This document shows positions 8,270-18,095 of a stretch of 64,000 bases of DNA, piece after piece. Each line of letters begins with the position of its first letter. The first letter of the stretch is position 1. This DNA comes from Synechocystis sp. PCC 6714. GTDB lineage: Bacteria > Cyanobacteriota > Cyanobacteriia > Cyanobacteriales > Microcystaceae. The stretch lies in assembly GCF_000478825.2 (NCBI RefSeq), contig NZ_CP007542.1, forward strand, positions 3,286,001 to 3,350,000, read 5' to 3'. A program made the position numbers and the translations under genes. Under the pieces are notes generated by a model. That model saw nothing but the letters and a program-made list of their open reading frames with translations. It was not told the DNA's origin and made no database searches.

Positions 8270-9295
8270 TTAACCCGTTTTCATGGCTTGTTTTTTTTCT
8301 GCTTTTAGATCCCGTTGGGCGGCGGCGGCCAGTTCTGCGTCCATCAGGGTTTTGCCCGTGGCGGCGAGGTACACATCATCTAAACTGGGGCGGGATTGGG
8401 CCAGGCTAAAAATCGGCAAGCCATTGTCCAGTAAAGCTTTTTCAATCTGACTGAGGGGATTGCTCTGGGGCGTTACCACCAGGTTAAGGGAATTACCCTG
8501 GGCTTGGTTGACAATTATCTCCTGAACGAAGGGGAGAGAACGCAAAATTCGGTCGGCTTTTGCCGCTTCCTGATCTTCAGTAAATTCCCGAATTCTCAGG
8601 GTTACCCGGTCTCCCCCAACCCGGTCTTTGAGTTCCGTCGGAGTGCCCGCCGCAATTACTATGCCCTGGTCAATAATCGCTAGGCGATCGGCCAAAGCAT
8701 CAATTTCCTCCAGGTAATGGCTAGTGATGACCACAGTGGTGCCCGCCTCCCTCAGTTGCCGTAAAAATTCCCAGAGGATAAAGCGACTTTCGACGTCCAG
8801 CCCCACGGAAGGTTCATCCAATACCAACACCGCCGGTTGATGCAGTAAGCCCGCTGCTAAGTCTAAACGTTTGCGTAGCCCCCCCGAATAAGTTCCTGTT
8901 TTCTGATCTGCATAGGTCGCTAAACCGAGAATATCCAACAGTTGATCAATGCGTTTTTGACTATTAGTGCTATCAAGGTGGTAGAGGGAAGCTTGCAATT
9001 GCAACAATTCTCGACCTGTTAAGATCTTATCTATGGCTACTTCCTGGGCTACATAACCTAAACGACGGCGGGCCTGGCGGGGATCAGTTAATACGTTTAC
9101 GCCATCGACCCAAAGTTCTCCTTTGTCCGGTTGGGCTAAGGTACATAGACAGCGGATAGTGGTGGTCTTCCCTGCGCCGTTGGGGCCCAGTAGTGCAAAT
9201 ATTTCTCCCTTAGGCACTGTAAAGGAAATATCTTTCACCGCAGGGATAGCACCGTAATTTTTTTGGAGTTGTTTGACTTGAACAGCAAAGCCCAT
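8270..9295 (-). CDS. ABC transporter ATP-binding protein (ABC-2/DrrA type)
   Basis: 341 residues. Walker A GPNGAGKTTTIR, signature YSGGLRKRLDLAAGL, Walker B VLVLDEPSVGLD and switch ITSHYLEE are all intact. The C-terminal ~100 residues (from ~235) match the extra domain of DrrA-type ATPases and end SRPSLDDVYLAATGK. It is first in a two-gene leftward operon with the permease at 7230; the 155-bp gap contains a HIP1 site at 8223-8230. It probably energises export of a lipid-like or drug-like compound; the substrate cannot be read from sequence. Confidence 0.9.
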   Translation of the reverse strand: MGFAVQVKQLQKNYGAIPAVKDISFTVPKGEIFALLGPNGAGKTTTIRCLCTLAQPDKGELWVDGVNVLTDPRQARRRLGYVAQEVAIDKILTGRELLQLQASLYHLDSTNSQKRIDQLLDILGLATYADQKTGTYSGGLRKRLDLAAGLLHQPAVLVLDEPSVGLDVESRFILWEFLRQLREAGTTVVITSHYLEEIDALADRLAIIDQGIVIAAGTPTELKDRVGGDRVTLRIREFTEDQEAAKADRILRSLPFVQEIIVNQAQGNSLNLVVTPQSNPLSQIEKALLDNGLPIFSLAQSRPSLDDVYLAATGKTLMDAELAAAAQRDLKAEKKQAMKTG

Positions 9296-9377
9296 AAGCT
9301 AACTCCTTCCTGTTTAATCTGCAATCTTTCTTAACATTATCCCCGATGTGGTCGGTTTTGCCTTCCCGCTTTGAACT

Positions 9378-9992
9378 TTGATGAGTACCTTGCTTGGAAT
9401 TCTTGCTATTTTATCGGCGGCGGCGGCGGCGGGGATGCGTATTGCTCTACCACTATTGATCGTTGGTCTGATCCAAGGTCAGCTTTGGTCGGAAGTCCCC
9501 CTGCTCTGGCGAGTTAACCCCCAAGTGGTGGTGGCGGTGTTGACTAGTTGGTCCTTATTTGAACTGTTTGGCTCAAAAAAACTCTTGGGCCAGAGGGTAT
9601 TGCAAATTGTGCAACTATTTTTCACTCCCCTGGTGGGGGCCATGATGGCCATAACGGTGGCCAAATTATTGACCGCAGAACTGGAGGTAGATTTTAAATT
9701 TCCCCCCCTCTGGGCTGTGGCGGCGATCGGTGCCCTGTTTGCCCTCGTCATACGCCTAGTGGCGATCGGTTGGTTTTTTCGTTTGCGGGGCCTACCCTTT
9801 TGGGTAACGGTTCTAGAGGATTTATTTTCCGTTGCCTTGGTACTCTTTGCCCTTAAGGCCCCAAAAAATGGGGGATTAATTGCTATTTTGCTTTTGTGGA
9901 TTGCGGTGCGTAGTTCCACTGCCTGGAGAACTTGGTTTTTAGAAAACCGTGGCTCGGCAAAAGCACCAAAGTCAAAAAATCGTCAGCAATGA
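9378..9992 (+). CDS. DUF4126-type integral membrane protein
   Basis: 204 residues, largely hydrophobic, with about five membrane segments. It begins GILAILSAAAAAGMRIALPLL, a small-residue-rich helix with a conserved Arg. Further segments follow (LFFTPLVGAMMAITVAKLL, LWAVAAIGALFALVIRLVAIG, LFSVALVLFALKA). This fits DUF4126-like proteins of unknown role. It is divergent from the ABC operon (82 bp between) and convergent with purF. Confidence 0.7.
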   Translation: MMSTLLGILAILSAAAAAGMRIALPLLIVGLIQGQLWSEVPLLWRVNPQVVVAVLTSWSLFELFGSKKLLGQRVLQIVQLFFTPLVGAMMAITVAKLLTAELEVDFKFPPLWAVAAIGALFALVIRLVAIGWFFRLRGLPFWVTVLEDLFSVALVLFALKAPKNGGLIAILLLWIAVRSSTAWRTWFLENRGSAKAPKSKNRQQ

Positions 9993-10025
9993 GTTTTGGC
10001 AAGTTTAAAACCTAATACCCAACGG

Positions 10026-11513
10026 TCAAGCCTTAACATTTTCCAGCATTAGCTTAGAGCGCTTAACAGCATCGGGCACTGTGATGGGGTATTGTCCATT
10101 GAAACAGGCGGAGCAAAAATGGGTTACGTTTTCGCCGGTACATAACAGCATTCCCTCTTGGGAAAGGTAAGCCAGGGAATCCACCTCGATCTGCTCAGCA
10201 ATTTCCGCTATGGTTAGTCGGGCTGCAATCAACTGCTCTTGATTGTCCGTATCAATGCCGTAGAAACAGGGATGGGTAACCGGCGGTGAAGAAATACGCA
10301 TATGTACTTCTGTGGCCCCAGCTTCCCGTAAAGCCCGAACAATTTTGCGACTGGTGGTACCCCGCACAATGGAATCATCGACAATGATGATCCGTTTACC
10401 CGTCAGTACGTCCCGGAGGGGATTGAGTTTCATGCGAATGCCGTGTTCTCGCATATGTTGGGTGGGTTGGATAAAGGTGCGACCCACGTAACGGTTTTTT
10501 ATCAATCCCTCTGCATAGGGAATACCCGAAGCTTGGGAAAAACCGATCGCCGCTGGAATGCCCGAATCGGGTACCCCCATAACCAAGTCAGCATCAACGG
10601 CGGATTCTTTGGCTAAGTGCTTACCGATACGCATACGGTAGGTGTAGAGACTTTCATCGTTAACCACGCTGTCTGGACGGGAGAAATAAATCATCTCGAA
10701 GACACAGAGTTTACGCTCAGCACTTTCTGCCAATGGATGGGAAACCAAACCTGATTCGGTGATGTGCACCAATTCCCCTGCCTCCACTGTCCGCACATAG
10801 GTAGCGCCGATAATGTCTAGGGCGCAGGTTTCCGATGCCAACACGTAGCGGGGAATTTCTTCTTCTAATACTCCAATTACTAGAGGGCGAATGCCATGGG
10901 GGTCCCTTACGCCGATGATTCCTTCCGGTGTGCCAATAACTAGACTATAGGCTCCGGCACAAAGAGTCAGGGCCGCAATGGTGGCCTCTACCCAATCCTT
11001 ACCCCCATCCACTTCGTTGGCGATCGCCACAGCAATCATTTCTGAGTCGGTGGTGGTAACAAAATCTCCACAGCCTCTTTCTATCAAAGCTTCCCTTAAC
11101 TGATTTGTGTTGACCAGATTGCCATTGTGGGCCAAGGCTAGGGGTCCTAAACGGGTGGGAAGTACGGCCGGCTGGGCATTGACCCGATGGCTAGAACCGG
11201 TGGTGGAATAACGGGTGTGGCCCACAGCCAGACCACCCACCATTTCATTCAGCGTAGATTCCTGGAAAACCTGGGAAACTAGCCCCATATCCTTATGGCA
11301 ATGAACCGTTTTGCCCGCAAAAGTGGCAATTCCCGCAGACTCCTGACCCCGGTGTTGTAGAGCGTAAAGCCCAAAATAGGTCAACTTAGCCACCGCCTCT
11401 TCGGGAGCATAGATGCCAAATACCCCGCAGGCTTCTTCTGGCTTATCGGCATGGTGCTCAGACAAAGGTTGACCATCGGTCAACTCAGTCAACTCATTGG
11501 AGAGAGGAAACAT
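10026..11513 (-). CDS. purF: amidophosphoribosyltransferase
   Basis: 495 residues. PurF catalyses the first committed step of purine synthesis: PRPP plus glutamine to phosphoribosylamine. A short propeptide of ~28 residues precedes the nucleophile Cys in EEACGVFGIYA, as in the Bacillus-type enzyme. The N-terminal glutaminase domain (HRGQESAGIA, HTRYSTTGSS, AHNGNLVN) is followed by a phosphoribosyltransferase domain with the PRPP loop IIIVDDSIVRGTTS. Cysteines in the C-terminal part (CSACFNGQYP) fit the Fe-S cluster of the same subfamily. Divergent from psbT. Confidence 0.96.
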   Translation of the reverse strand: MFPLSNELTELTDGQPLSEHHADKPEEACGVFGIYAPEEAVAKLTYFGLYALQHRGQESAGIATFAGKTVHCHKDMGLVSQVFQESTLNEMVGGLAVGHTRYSTTGSSHRVNAQPAVLPTRLGPLALAHNGNLVNTNQLREALIERGCGDFVTTTDSEMIAVAIANEVDGGKDWVEATIAALTLCAGAYSLVIGTPEGIIGVRDPHGIRPLVIGVLEEEIPRYVLASETCALDIIGATYVRTVEAGELVHITESGLVSHPLAESAERKLCVFEMIYFSRPDSVVNDESLYTYRMRIGKHLAKESAVDADLVMGVPDSGIPAAIGFSQASGIPYAEGLIKNRYVGRTFIQPTQHMREHGIRMKLNPLRDVLTGKRIIIVDDSIVRGTTSRKIVRALREAGATEVHMRISSPPVTHPCFYGIDTDNQEQLIAARLTIAEIAEQIEVDSLAYLSQEGMLLCTGENVTHFCSACFNGQYPITVPDAVKRSKLMLENVKA

Positions 11514-11755
11514 GGCGGCAATCTTCCTGGATCGGAGTGGGGAAAAACTGTGACAGAGACTAAGATCCTAGACTATGGGAATTGGGGGATTCCCGCCAGA
11601 CAGTCAAAGGCAATCACCGATGGGGTTGACTTTCTTAATCAATCGTTAACTCATACTAGCAAAGAAGCAGTGTCTAGATTGCAGTCTAGTTGTCAGGGGG
11701 CGGGGGAATGTATAGATTAGACTGTAAGAATAAATTTTTAGGAATTTTTGAGATT

Positions 11756-11851
11756 ATGGAAAGTGTTGCCTACATTCTGGTGCTGACCATGGCCCTGGCG
11801 GTTCTCTTCTTTGCGATCGCCTTCCGGGAACCCCCCCGCATTGAGAAATAG
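11756..11851 (+). CDS. psbT: photosystem II protein PsbT
   Basis: 31 residues: one membrane helix (MESVAYILVLTMALAVLFFA) followed by the short tail IAFREPPRIEK, the usual PsbT length and pattern. PsbT is a low-molecular-mass subunit at the PSII dimer interface that helps stabilise and repair the complex. psbB is not adjacent. Transcription is away from purF, with 242 bp between the starts (11514-11755). Confidence 0.96.
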   Translation: MESVAYILVLTMALAVLFFAIAFREPPRIEK

Positions 11852-12018
11852 ATTGGCCGGAGGACCGCGGGTCAAGCTCGAAAGGAATTCAGTTTGGGTC
11901 GGGCTCCTCCCTTAAAAATTCAGTTTCTATTTTTAGTTTCAACTGTGGGCTAGCTTGACTTTGACGCAGCATCATTGTATGCGTTAGGTTGGGCTAAGCT
12001 CATTTTTTTGTAGCCACC

Positions 12019-12504
12019 ATGCAATGTCCTCACTGTCAGCACCACAATAGTCGAGTTCTCGAATCCCGTTCTAGCGAAGGTGGCCAGAGTATCCGCCGGC
12101 GGCGGGAATGTTTAGAGTGTAAGCACCGTTTCACCACCTACGAGCGCTTGGAGTTACTGCCCGTCACTGTCATTAAGCAGGATGGAGAACGTCAGGCCTT
12201 TGATCGTTCCAAATTGTTGCAGGGAATGGTGCGGGCCTGTGAAAAAACCGATATTAACTTCCAACGCCTGGAACATATTGTCGAAGAGATTGAAGCCAAT
12301 TTACAACAACAGCCCAAGCGGGAAATTCACAGTGAGGCGATCGGACAGATGGTCTTGCAATACCTGCGCCAAGAAAGTGAAGTGGCATATATCCGCTTTG
12401 CCTCTGTGTACGGACGCTTCCAAGGAATTGCTGATTTTGTCGATACCCTGGAGCAACTGCAACGGGAACAACATTCTGGGCGCCAATATCTCACCATATC
12501 CTAA
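12019..12504 (+). CDS. nrdR: transcriptional repressor NrdR
   Basis: 161 residues. NrdR represses ribonucleotide reductase genes in response to nucleotide levels. It has an N-terminal zinc ribbon (CPHCQHHNS ... [13 protein letters not shown]) followed by an ATP-cone domain (~49-139) beginning [16 protein letters not shown]. Length and order match the family. No nrd gene is in the window. It lies 167 bp downstream of psbT on the same strand, with no apparent functional link. Confidence 0.95.
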   Translation: MQCPHCQHHNSRVLESRSSEGGQSIRRRRECLECKHRFTTYERLELLPVTVIKQDGERQAFDRSKLLQGMVRACEKTDINFQRLEHIVEEIEANLQQQPKREIHSEAIGQMVLQYLRQESEVAYIRFASVYGRFQGIADFVDTLEQLQREQHSGRQYLTIS

Positions 12505-12771
12505 ACAACGATTGATCAGAGGAAACTCAGAGGAAATGGGGTTAAACCGGTTTTTATTTCTAGCCAAATAAATCGCTTAAATCATTGCAAATTTGCGATT
12601 GATAAGTTTACATAATTGCAATTAAAACTATTTTAAAAAGTTTCCCAAGCCTTGCTCCCAGCCTGGATTACGTAAAAAATCAACCGTTTAGAAGCGTTTT
12701 TATACCTAGGAATTAGATTGAGTGAACTAAAAATCTCTGTTAACCTGGAGTCAGTTTCAAGGGAAAACTCA

Positions 12772-13425
12772 ATGGTTACACTAGACAAAACTGCGACAAA
12801 AATTACCAAATTAAACTCCCAAGCAATTCCTATAATTCAAGCGGTATTAGAACAGGATGCAATGGTGTTGCTAGGATTAGCTACCACCTATGTGTTGGTG
12901 GTCAATGGTGCTAGTCCAAAGGCGGTGGCTAGGCTAAGGGATTTCAAACAATTCGACAAAGATCAACCCCTAGGCATTCTCACTAGAAGCGATCGGGCCA
13001 TGGATGTGGCTAGGATTTCCCCCTCTGCAAAAAAACTGATGGGCCTTTTTCCTTTGCCCATCACCCTAATTGTTGAAGCCCTCCCCCACTTAGACCGGGG
13101 CATTACCCAGGGTTTCCGTAATCTTTTTATCGCCTGTCCCGATGCCTTTGTGTACGATTTGGTGGGGAGTGTGCCTTTCCCTTTGGTGTGTGCAACGGCC
13201 AAGGTAGGGGGAGAGCCGGTAACTAGCTTTGCAGCAGCTAGCCATTATTTTGAGGGACAAGTGCCTCTGATTGGTGATGGTGGTCGATGCCGTTACGCTC
13301 GGCGAGGAACTCTGATCGACTGCACTTTGCCGTTGCCGACCATTATGAACTTTGGCCCCATTTCCTTTGATGATCTACGGCCCCTCATACCAGAAATTAT
13401 TCTGCCTTCCCATTTAATGAAATAA
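12772..13425 (+). CDS. Sua5/YciO/YrdC-family protein, Slr0006-like
   Basis: 217 residues from the ATG at 12772; an in-frame TTG at 12718 would add 18 residues without family support. The YrdC-type fold is indicated by FKQFDKDQPLGILTRS and the block LMGLFPLPITLIVEALPHLDRG. In PCC 6803 the corresponding protein, Slr0006, is known to accumulate strongly under inorganic-carbon limitation. True TsaC/Sua5 enzymes make threonylcarbamoyl-AMP; whether this divergent paralogue does so is unknown. It lies upstream of ctpA and rbcLXS. The preceding gap 12505-12771 is AT-rich and holds the likely promoter. Confidence 0.8.
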   Translation: MVTLDKTATKITKLNSQAIPIIQAVLEQDAMVLLGLATTYVLVVNGASPKAVARLRDFKQFDKDQPLGILTRSDRAMDVARISPSAKKLMGLFPLPITLIVEALPHLDRGITQGFRNLFIACPDAFVYDLVGSVPFPLVCATAKVGGEPVTSFAAASHYFEGQVPLIGDGGRCRYARRGTLIDCTLPLPTIMNFGPISFDDLRPLIPEIILPSHLMK

Positions 13426-13650
13426 TTTTTCCTTGCGCTGCTGGCGTGTCTGGGGTTCGGTGAATGGGTCAGACGCTTTTGTGGGACGTGAAATATTTTA
13501 CCGAGAATCGCCCCGAATCCTTTGGCCTTAGCCATGGAAAATATGTTAGGACCCTAGTTTAGATAGAATTGTTGAGCTTACAAGGAATTGAATAGACAAT
13601 CTGTTTTGGGCATTTTGCTTCGATTACCCTAGTCTCACTTTTTCAACTGT

Positions 13651-14412
13651 ATGGTCCTCTCCCCCGCAGACGTTACCGTGGTCATCCTAGCCGGGGGCTT
13701 TGGCACCCGCATTAAACAACAGTTACCGGATCTGCCCAAACCCCTAGCTCCGGTGGCGGGTCGACCTTTTTTAGACTGGCAACTACGTTATCTACAACAG
13801 CAAGGTTTTCGGCGATCGTTGGTTTCAACGGGTTATTTGGCCGAAAAGATTGCTACCTATGCGGAGAAGGCTGCCATTCCTGGGATGGCGATCGCCTGTG
13901 TGGCGGAAACAGTACCGTTGGGAACGGCGGGGGGATTTCTCAATGCGGTTAATAATGATGGTTTTGACCAACCCACTCCGGCTTGGCTAGTGCTTAACGG
14001 TGACTCGTTAATTGTGACGGATTATCGAGTCCTACTGGCAGAATTAGGGGATAATAGCGTTGATGGGGTGATTTTAGGCGTTAATGTACCTGATACTTCC
14101 CGTTTTGGCTCCCTGAAGATTAATGACCGGGGAGAATTGGAACAGTTTGCCGAAAAACAGGCCGGAGCTGGCGTTATTAATAGTGGGGTTTATCTCCTTG
14201 GCGATCGCCTGTTGGCCCAATTTCCCCCCCAACGGCCCTTAAGTTTTGAGTACGACGTGTTTCCCACTTTGTTAAATCAGGGAGCAAAAATTAAAGTCCA
14301 TGCGGTGGATGCACCATTTTTAGACATTGGCACCCCGGAAACGTTGGCCCAGGGGGGGGAATTTATCCAATCCCTCGGTAAGCTGAACCGAATTCAAGAC
14401 CTAGACAAATAG
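13651..14412 (+). CDS. sugar-phosphate nucleotidyltransferase (HddC/mannose-1-P guanylyltransferase type)
   Basis: 253 residues. The Rossmann-like nucleotidyltransferase signature LAGGFGTRIKQ is near residues 14-24. It is followed by DLPKPLAPVAGRPFLDWQL, the metal-binding VLNGDS block, and a C-terminal PFLDIGTPETL motif. The size (~250 residues, no acyltransferase or hexapeptide domain) fits nucleotidyltransferases such as heptose-1-phosphate guanylyltransferase (HddC). The exact sugar and nucleotide cannot be told. It starts 225 bp after the Slr0006-like gene and ends 59 bp before ctpA. Confidence 0.85.
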   Translation: MVLSPADVTVVILAGGFGTRIKQQLPDLPKPLAPVAGRPFLDWQLRYLQQQGFRRSLVSTGYLAEKIATYAEKAAIPGMAIACVAETVPLGTAGGFLNAVNNDGFDQPTPAWLVLNGDSLIVTDYRVLLAELGDNSVDGVILGVNVPDTSRFGSLKINDRGELEQFAEKQAGAGVINSGVYLLGDRLLAQFPPQRPLSFEYDVFPTLLNQGAKIKVHAVDAPFLDIGTPETLAQGGEFIQSLGKLNRIQDLDK

Positions 14413-14471
14413 CTTAAAATGAGAAACTAACTAAGTTTTGTAAATTTTGGCTTACGGGGGCGATCGTCACG

Positions 14472-15716
14472 ATGGGTAAAAGGAAACGGCGGTTTTGGGC
14501 TTTAGCTTTTTCTTTGCTGATGGGAATTGTGATTTATCTGGGCAATACTCCGTCAGCCCTGGCTTTCACCGAGGAACAAAAGCTACTGTTACAATCCTGG
14601 CGTTTGGTCAATCAATCCTATCTAGATGAAACTTTTAACGACCAAAATTGGTGGCTGTTGCGGGAAAAATACATCAAACGTCCTCTGCGGGACCGGGAAG
14701 AAACCTACACGGCGATCGAGGAAATGCTCGCCACTTTGGATGAACCCTTTACCCGTTTACTACGGCCAGAACAGTACGGCAATTTGCGGGTAACTACTAC
14801 GGGGGAATTATCCGGAGTCGGTCTGCAGATTAATATCAACCCAGAAACGGAACAGTTAGAAATTATGGCCCCTTTAGCTGGTTCCCCAGCGGAAGCGGCC
14901 GGTCTGCACCCCCATGACCAGATTTTGGCGATCGACGGTGTAGATACCCAAACCCTGAGCTTGGACGAAGCGGCGGCCCGGATGCGGGGCCCTAAAGATA
15001 CCCAGGTTTCCCTAGAAATTTTGCCTGTGGGCACCGAAACTCCCCAACAATTGACCCTCACTCGCCAGTTAATTTCCCTCAGCCCAGTGGTGGCCCAGTT
15101 GGACAATTCCCGTCCTGGTAAATCGGTGGGTTATATCCGCCTGAGTCAATTTAGTGCCAATGCCTACGAAGAGGTGGCCCACGCTTTGGGACAACTAGAA
15201 AGCCAGGGGGCCAATGGCTACATTCTAGATTTACGCAATAACCCCGGCGGTTTGCTCCAGGCAGGCATTGACATTGCTCGGCTCTGGTTACCGGAAAGCA
15301 CCATTGTTTACACCGTTAATCGGCAGGGTACCCAAGAAAGTTTTAGTGCTAATGGAGAGGCCATAACCGATCGCCCGTTGGTGGTGTTGGTGAACCAGGG
15401 CACCGCCAGTGCCAGCGAAATCCTGGCCGGAGCTTTGCAGGATAATCACCGGGCTACTTTGGTAGGGGAAAAAACCTTTGGCAAAGGCCTAATTCAATCC
15501 CTGTTTGAACTGTCCGATGGGGCCGGCATTGCCGTCACGGTGGCTAAGTATGAAACCCCAGAACACCACGACATCCATAAACTGGGCATTATGCCCGACC
15601 AAGTGGTGGAACAACCCCTGATTAGTTTTGCCGAAATTACTTCCAGCGCTGATTTGCAATACCAAGCCGCTCTGGATCTACTCACCGGAGGGGTGGCGAT
15701 CGCCCATAAATCTTGA
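14472..15716 (+). CDS. ctpA: C-terminal processing peptidase CtpA (D1 maturation)
   Basis: 414 residues. A signal peptide (~1-31, ending SALAF) directs it to the lumen/periplasm. A PDZ domain (~95-185, GVGLQINI ... ILAIDGVDTQTLS) precedes an S41 protease domain with LDLRNNPGGLL, the nucleophile Ser in NQGTASASEILAGAL, and the catalytic Lys in GEKTFGKGLIQ. In Synechocystis, CtpA removes the C-terminal extension of precursor D1, which is required for assembly of the oxygen-evolving complex. It is followed by the rbc promoter region. Confidence 0.93.
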   Translation: MGKRKRRFWALAFSLLMGIVIYLGNTPSALAFTEEQKLLLQSWRLVNQSYLDETFNDQNWWLLREKYIKRPLRDREETYTAIEEMLATLDEPFTRLLRPEQYGNLRVTTTGELSGVGLQININPETEQLEIMAPLAGSPAEAAGLHPHDQILAIDGVDTQTLSLDEAAARMRGPKDTQVSLEILPVGTETPQQLTLTRQLISLSPVVAQLDNSRPGKSVGYIRLSQFSANAYEEVAHALGQLESQGANGYILDLRNNPGGLLQAGIDIARLWLPESTIVYTVNRQGTQESFSANGEAITDRPLVVLVNQGTASASEILAGALQDNHRATLVGEKTFGKGLIQSLFELSDGAGIAVTVAKYETPEHHDIHKLGIMPDQVVEQPLISFAEITSSADLQYQAALDLLTGGVAIAHKS

Positions 15717-16032
15717 CCAAATCCAATCCTGGTGGCGGATCACAAGCCCAACTAATCACCCCACAAACAAAACATCAGTAATTCTAATCAGAAAGTCCAA
15801 AAATTGTAATTTAAAAAACAGTCAATGGAGAGCATTGCCATAAGTAAAGGCATCCCCTGCGTGATAAGATTACCTTCAGAAAACAGATAGTTGCTGGGTT
15901 ATCGCAGATTTTTCTCGCAACCAAATAACTGTAAATAATAACTGTCTCTGGGGCGACGGTAGGCTTTATATTGCCAAATTTCGCCCGTGGGAGAAAGCTA
16001 GGCTATTCAATGTTTATGGAGGACTGACCTAG
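15717..16032 (+). promoter_or_regulatory. rbcL upstream/leader region
   Basis: 316 bp without a gene between ctpA and rbcL. A strong Shine-Dalgarno GGAGG at 16019-16023 precedes the rbcL ATG. The stretch from ~15780 to 15960 is AT-rich and is the probable promoter and 5' leader. I cannot place -10/-35 boxes or an RbcR/LysR site with confidence. Confidence 0.5.
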
Positions 16033-17445
16033 ATGGTACAAGCCAAAGCAGGGTTTAAGGCAGGGGTACAAGATTATCGCCTGACCTACTATACCCCCGA
16101 CTACACCCCCAAAGATACCGACCTGCTCGCCTGCTTCCGCATGACTCCCCAACCGGGTGTTCCTGCGGAAGAAGCCGCCGCTGCGGTGGCCGCTGAGTCT
16201 TCCACCGGTACCTGGACCACCGTTTGGACCGACAACCTGACCGATTTGGACCGCTATAAAGGTCGTTGTTATGACCTGGAAGCTGTTCCCAATGAAGATA
16301 ACCAATATTTTGCTTTTATTGCCTATCCTCTAGATTTATTTGAAGAAGGTTCCGTCACCAACGTTTTAACCTCCTTGGTGGGTAACGTATTTGGCTTTAA
16401 AGCTCTGCGGGCTCTCCGTTTAGAAGATATTCGTTTTCCCGTTGCCTTAATTAAAACCTTCCAAGGCCCTCCCCACGGTATTACCGTTGAGCGGGATAAA
16501 TTAAATAAGTACGGTCGTCCTCTACTAGGTTGTACCATCAAACCCAAACTTGGTCTGTCCGCCAAGAACTATGGTCGCGCTGTTTACGAGTGTCTCCGGG
16601 GTGGTTTGGACTTCACCAAAGACGACGAAAACATCAACTCCCAGCCCTTCATGCGTTGGCGCGATCGCTTCCTCTTCGTTCAAGAGGCGATCGAAAAAGC
16701 CCAGGCTGAGACCAACGAAATGAAGGGTCACTACCTGAACGTCACCGCTGGCACCTGCGAAGAAATGATGAAACGGGCCGAATTCGCCAAGGAAATTGGC
16801 ACCCCCATCATCATGCATGACTTCTTCACCGGTGGTTTCACCGCCAACACCACCCTAGCTCGTTGGTGTCGGGACAACGGTGTTCTGCTCCACATTCACC
16901 GGGCAATGCACGCCGTAGTCGACCGTCAGAAAAACCACGGGATTCACTTCCGGGTTCTGGCCAAGTGTCTGCGTCTATCCGGTGGCGACCACCTCCACTC
17001 CGGTACCGTAGTCGGTAAATTGGAAGGGGAACGGGGCATCACCATGGGCTTCGTTGACCTGATGCGGGAAGACTATGTTGAGGAAGATCGCTCCCGGGGT
17101 ATTTTCTTCACCCAAGACTATGCCTCCATGCCCGGCACCATGCCCGTAGCCTCCGGTGGTATCCACGTATGGCACATGCCAGCGTTGGTGGAAATTTTCG
17201 GTGATGATTCTTGCCTACAGTTTGGTGGTGGTACCCTCGGTCACCCCTGGGGTAATGCCCCCGGCGCAACCGCTAACCGTGTGGCTTTGGAAGCTTGTGT
17301 TCAAGCTCGGAACGAAGGTCGTAACCTGGCTCGGGAAGGTAATGACGTTATCCGGGAAGCCTGCCGTTGGTCCCCTGAATTGGCCGCCGCCTGTGAACTC
17401 TGGAAAGAAATCAAGTTCGAGTTCGAGGCCATGGATACCCTCTAA
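16033..17445 (+). CDS. rbcL: ribulose-1,5-bisphosphate carboxylase/oxygenase large subunit
   Basis: 470 residues, full length for form I RuBisCO. The enzyme fixes CO2 onto RuBP and is packed in carboxysomes. Key elements are visible: [17 protein letters not shown] near the N-terminus, [19 protein letters not shown] with an active-site Lys, [17 protein letters not shown] with the carbamylated Lys and metal-binding Asp/Glu, and the loop-6 region [11 protein letters not shown] with the catalytic Lys. It is first of the rbcL-rbcX-rbcS operon. Codon use is rich in C-ending codons, as expected for a highly expressed gene. Confidence 0.99.
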   Translation: MVQAKAGFKAGVQDYRLTYYTPDYTPKDTDLLACFRMTPQPGVPAEEAAAAVAAESSTGTWTTVWTDNLTDLDRYKGRCYDLEAVPNEDNQYFAFIAYPLDLFEEGSVTNVLTSLVGNVFGFKALRALRLEDIRFPVALIKTFQGPPHGITVERDKLNKYGRPLLGCTIKPKLGLSAKNYGRAVYECLRGGLDFTKDDENINSQPFMRWRDRFLFVQEAIEKAQAETNEMKGHYLNVTAGTCEEMMKRAEFAKEIGTPIIMHDFFTGGFTANTTLARWCRDNGVLLHIHRAMHAVVDRQKNHGIHFRVLAKCLRLSGGDHLHSGTVVGKLEGERGITMGFVDLMREDYVEEDRSRGIFFTQDYASMPGTMPVASGGIHVWHMPALVEIFGDDSCLQFGGGTLGHPWGNAPGATANRVALEACVQARNEGRNLAREGNDVIREACRWSPELAAACELWKEIKFEFEAMDTL

Positions 17446-17521
17446 ACCGGTGCTTGGGTTGTCGTAGTTGTGCTTGTCCGTTAAGGATGAACAGTTCTTT
17501 AGGGTTGAGTCTGTTAACTAA

Positions 17522-17582
17522 TTAGCCATTAACAGCGGCTTAACTAACAGTTAGCCATTAACAATTCCCAAAAAATTGTTAA
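17522..17582 (+). repeat. duplicated 13-mer and hairpin in the rbcL-rbcX spacer
   Basis: The 207-bp rbcL-rbcX spacer (17446-17652) contains the 13-mer TTAGCCATTAACA twice (17522-17534 and 17551-17563). The second copy runs into a perfect 9-bp inverted repeat: TTAACAATT at 17558-17566 and AATTGTTAA at 17574-17582, with a 7-nt loop. There is no following T-run, so it is not a clear terminator. It may be an RNA-stabilising or processing hairpin that sets the large excess of rbcL message, which is inference. Confidence 0.6.
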
Positions 17583-17652
17583 TCAGCTAAAACCCACTGC
17601 TGACTGATGTTCAACTTCGACAGCAATTTACCAATTACCGGGTAGAGTGTTC

Positions 17653-18063
17653 ATGCAAACTAAGCACATAGCTCAGGCAACGGTGAAAGTACTGCAAAGT
17701 TATCTCACCTACCAAGCCGTTCTCAGGATCCAGAGTGAACTCAGGGAAACCAACCCTCCCCAGGCCATTTGGTTAAACCAATATTTAGCCAGTCACAGTA
17801 TCCAAAATGGAGAAACGTTTTTGACGGAACTCCTGGATGAAAATAAGGAACTGGTGCTCAGGATCCTAGCGGTTAGGGAAGACATTGCCGAATCGGTGTT
17901 AGATTTTTTGCCCGGTATGACCCGGAGTAGTTTAGCGGAATCTAACATTGCCCACCGCCGCCATTTGCTTGAACGCCTGACCCGCACTGTAACCGAAGTC
18001 AATAATTGCCCTTCGGAAACCTCCAACGGGGAATCAGACAGTAAAGATTCTCCCCCGTCCTAA
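17653..18063 (+). CDS. rbcX: RuBisCO assembly chaperone RbcX
   Basis: 136 residues from the ATG at 17653; a GTG at 17647 would add two residues. RbcX is a helical homodimer that binds the C-terminal peptide of folded RbcL and promotes assembly of the L8 core. Recognised by TYQAVLRIQSELRETNPPQAIWLNQYL and the conserved HRRHLLERLTR helix near the C-terminus. The last ~20 residues are polar and disordered. It lies between rbcL and rbcS, the usual cyanobacterial order. Confidence 0.96.
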   Translation: MQTKHIAQATVKVLQSYLTYQAVLRIQSELRETNPPQAIWLNQYLASHSIQNGETFLTELLDENKELVLRILAVREDIAESVLDFLPGMTRSSLAESNIAHRRHLLERLTRTVTEVNNCPSETSNGESDSKDSPPS

Positions 18064-18095
18064 CGTAGTCATCAGCAAGGAAAACTTTTAAATCG

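Noticed and set aside
11852..12018. Possible terminator hairpin after psbT (GGAGGA ... TCCTCC)
   Set aside because: The arms are far apart and no T-run follows, so it is not supported as a terminator.
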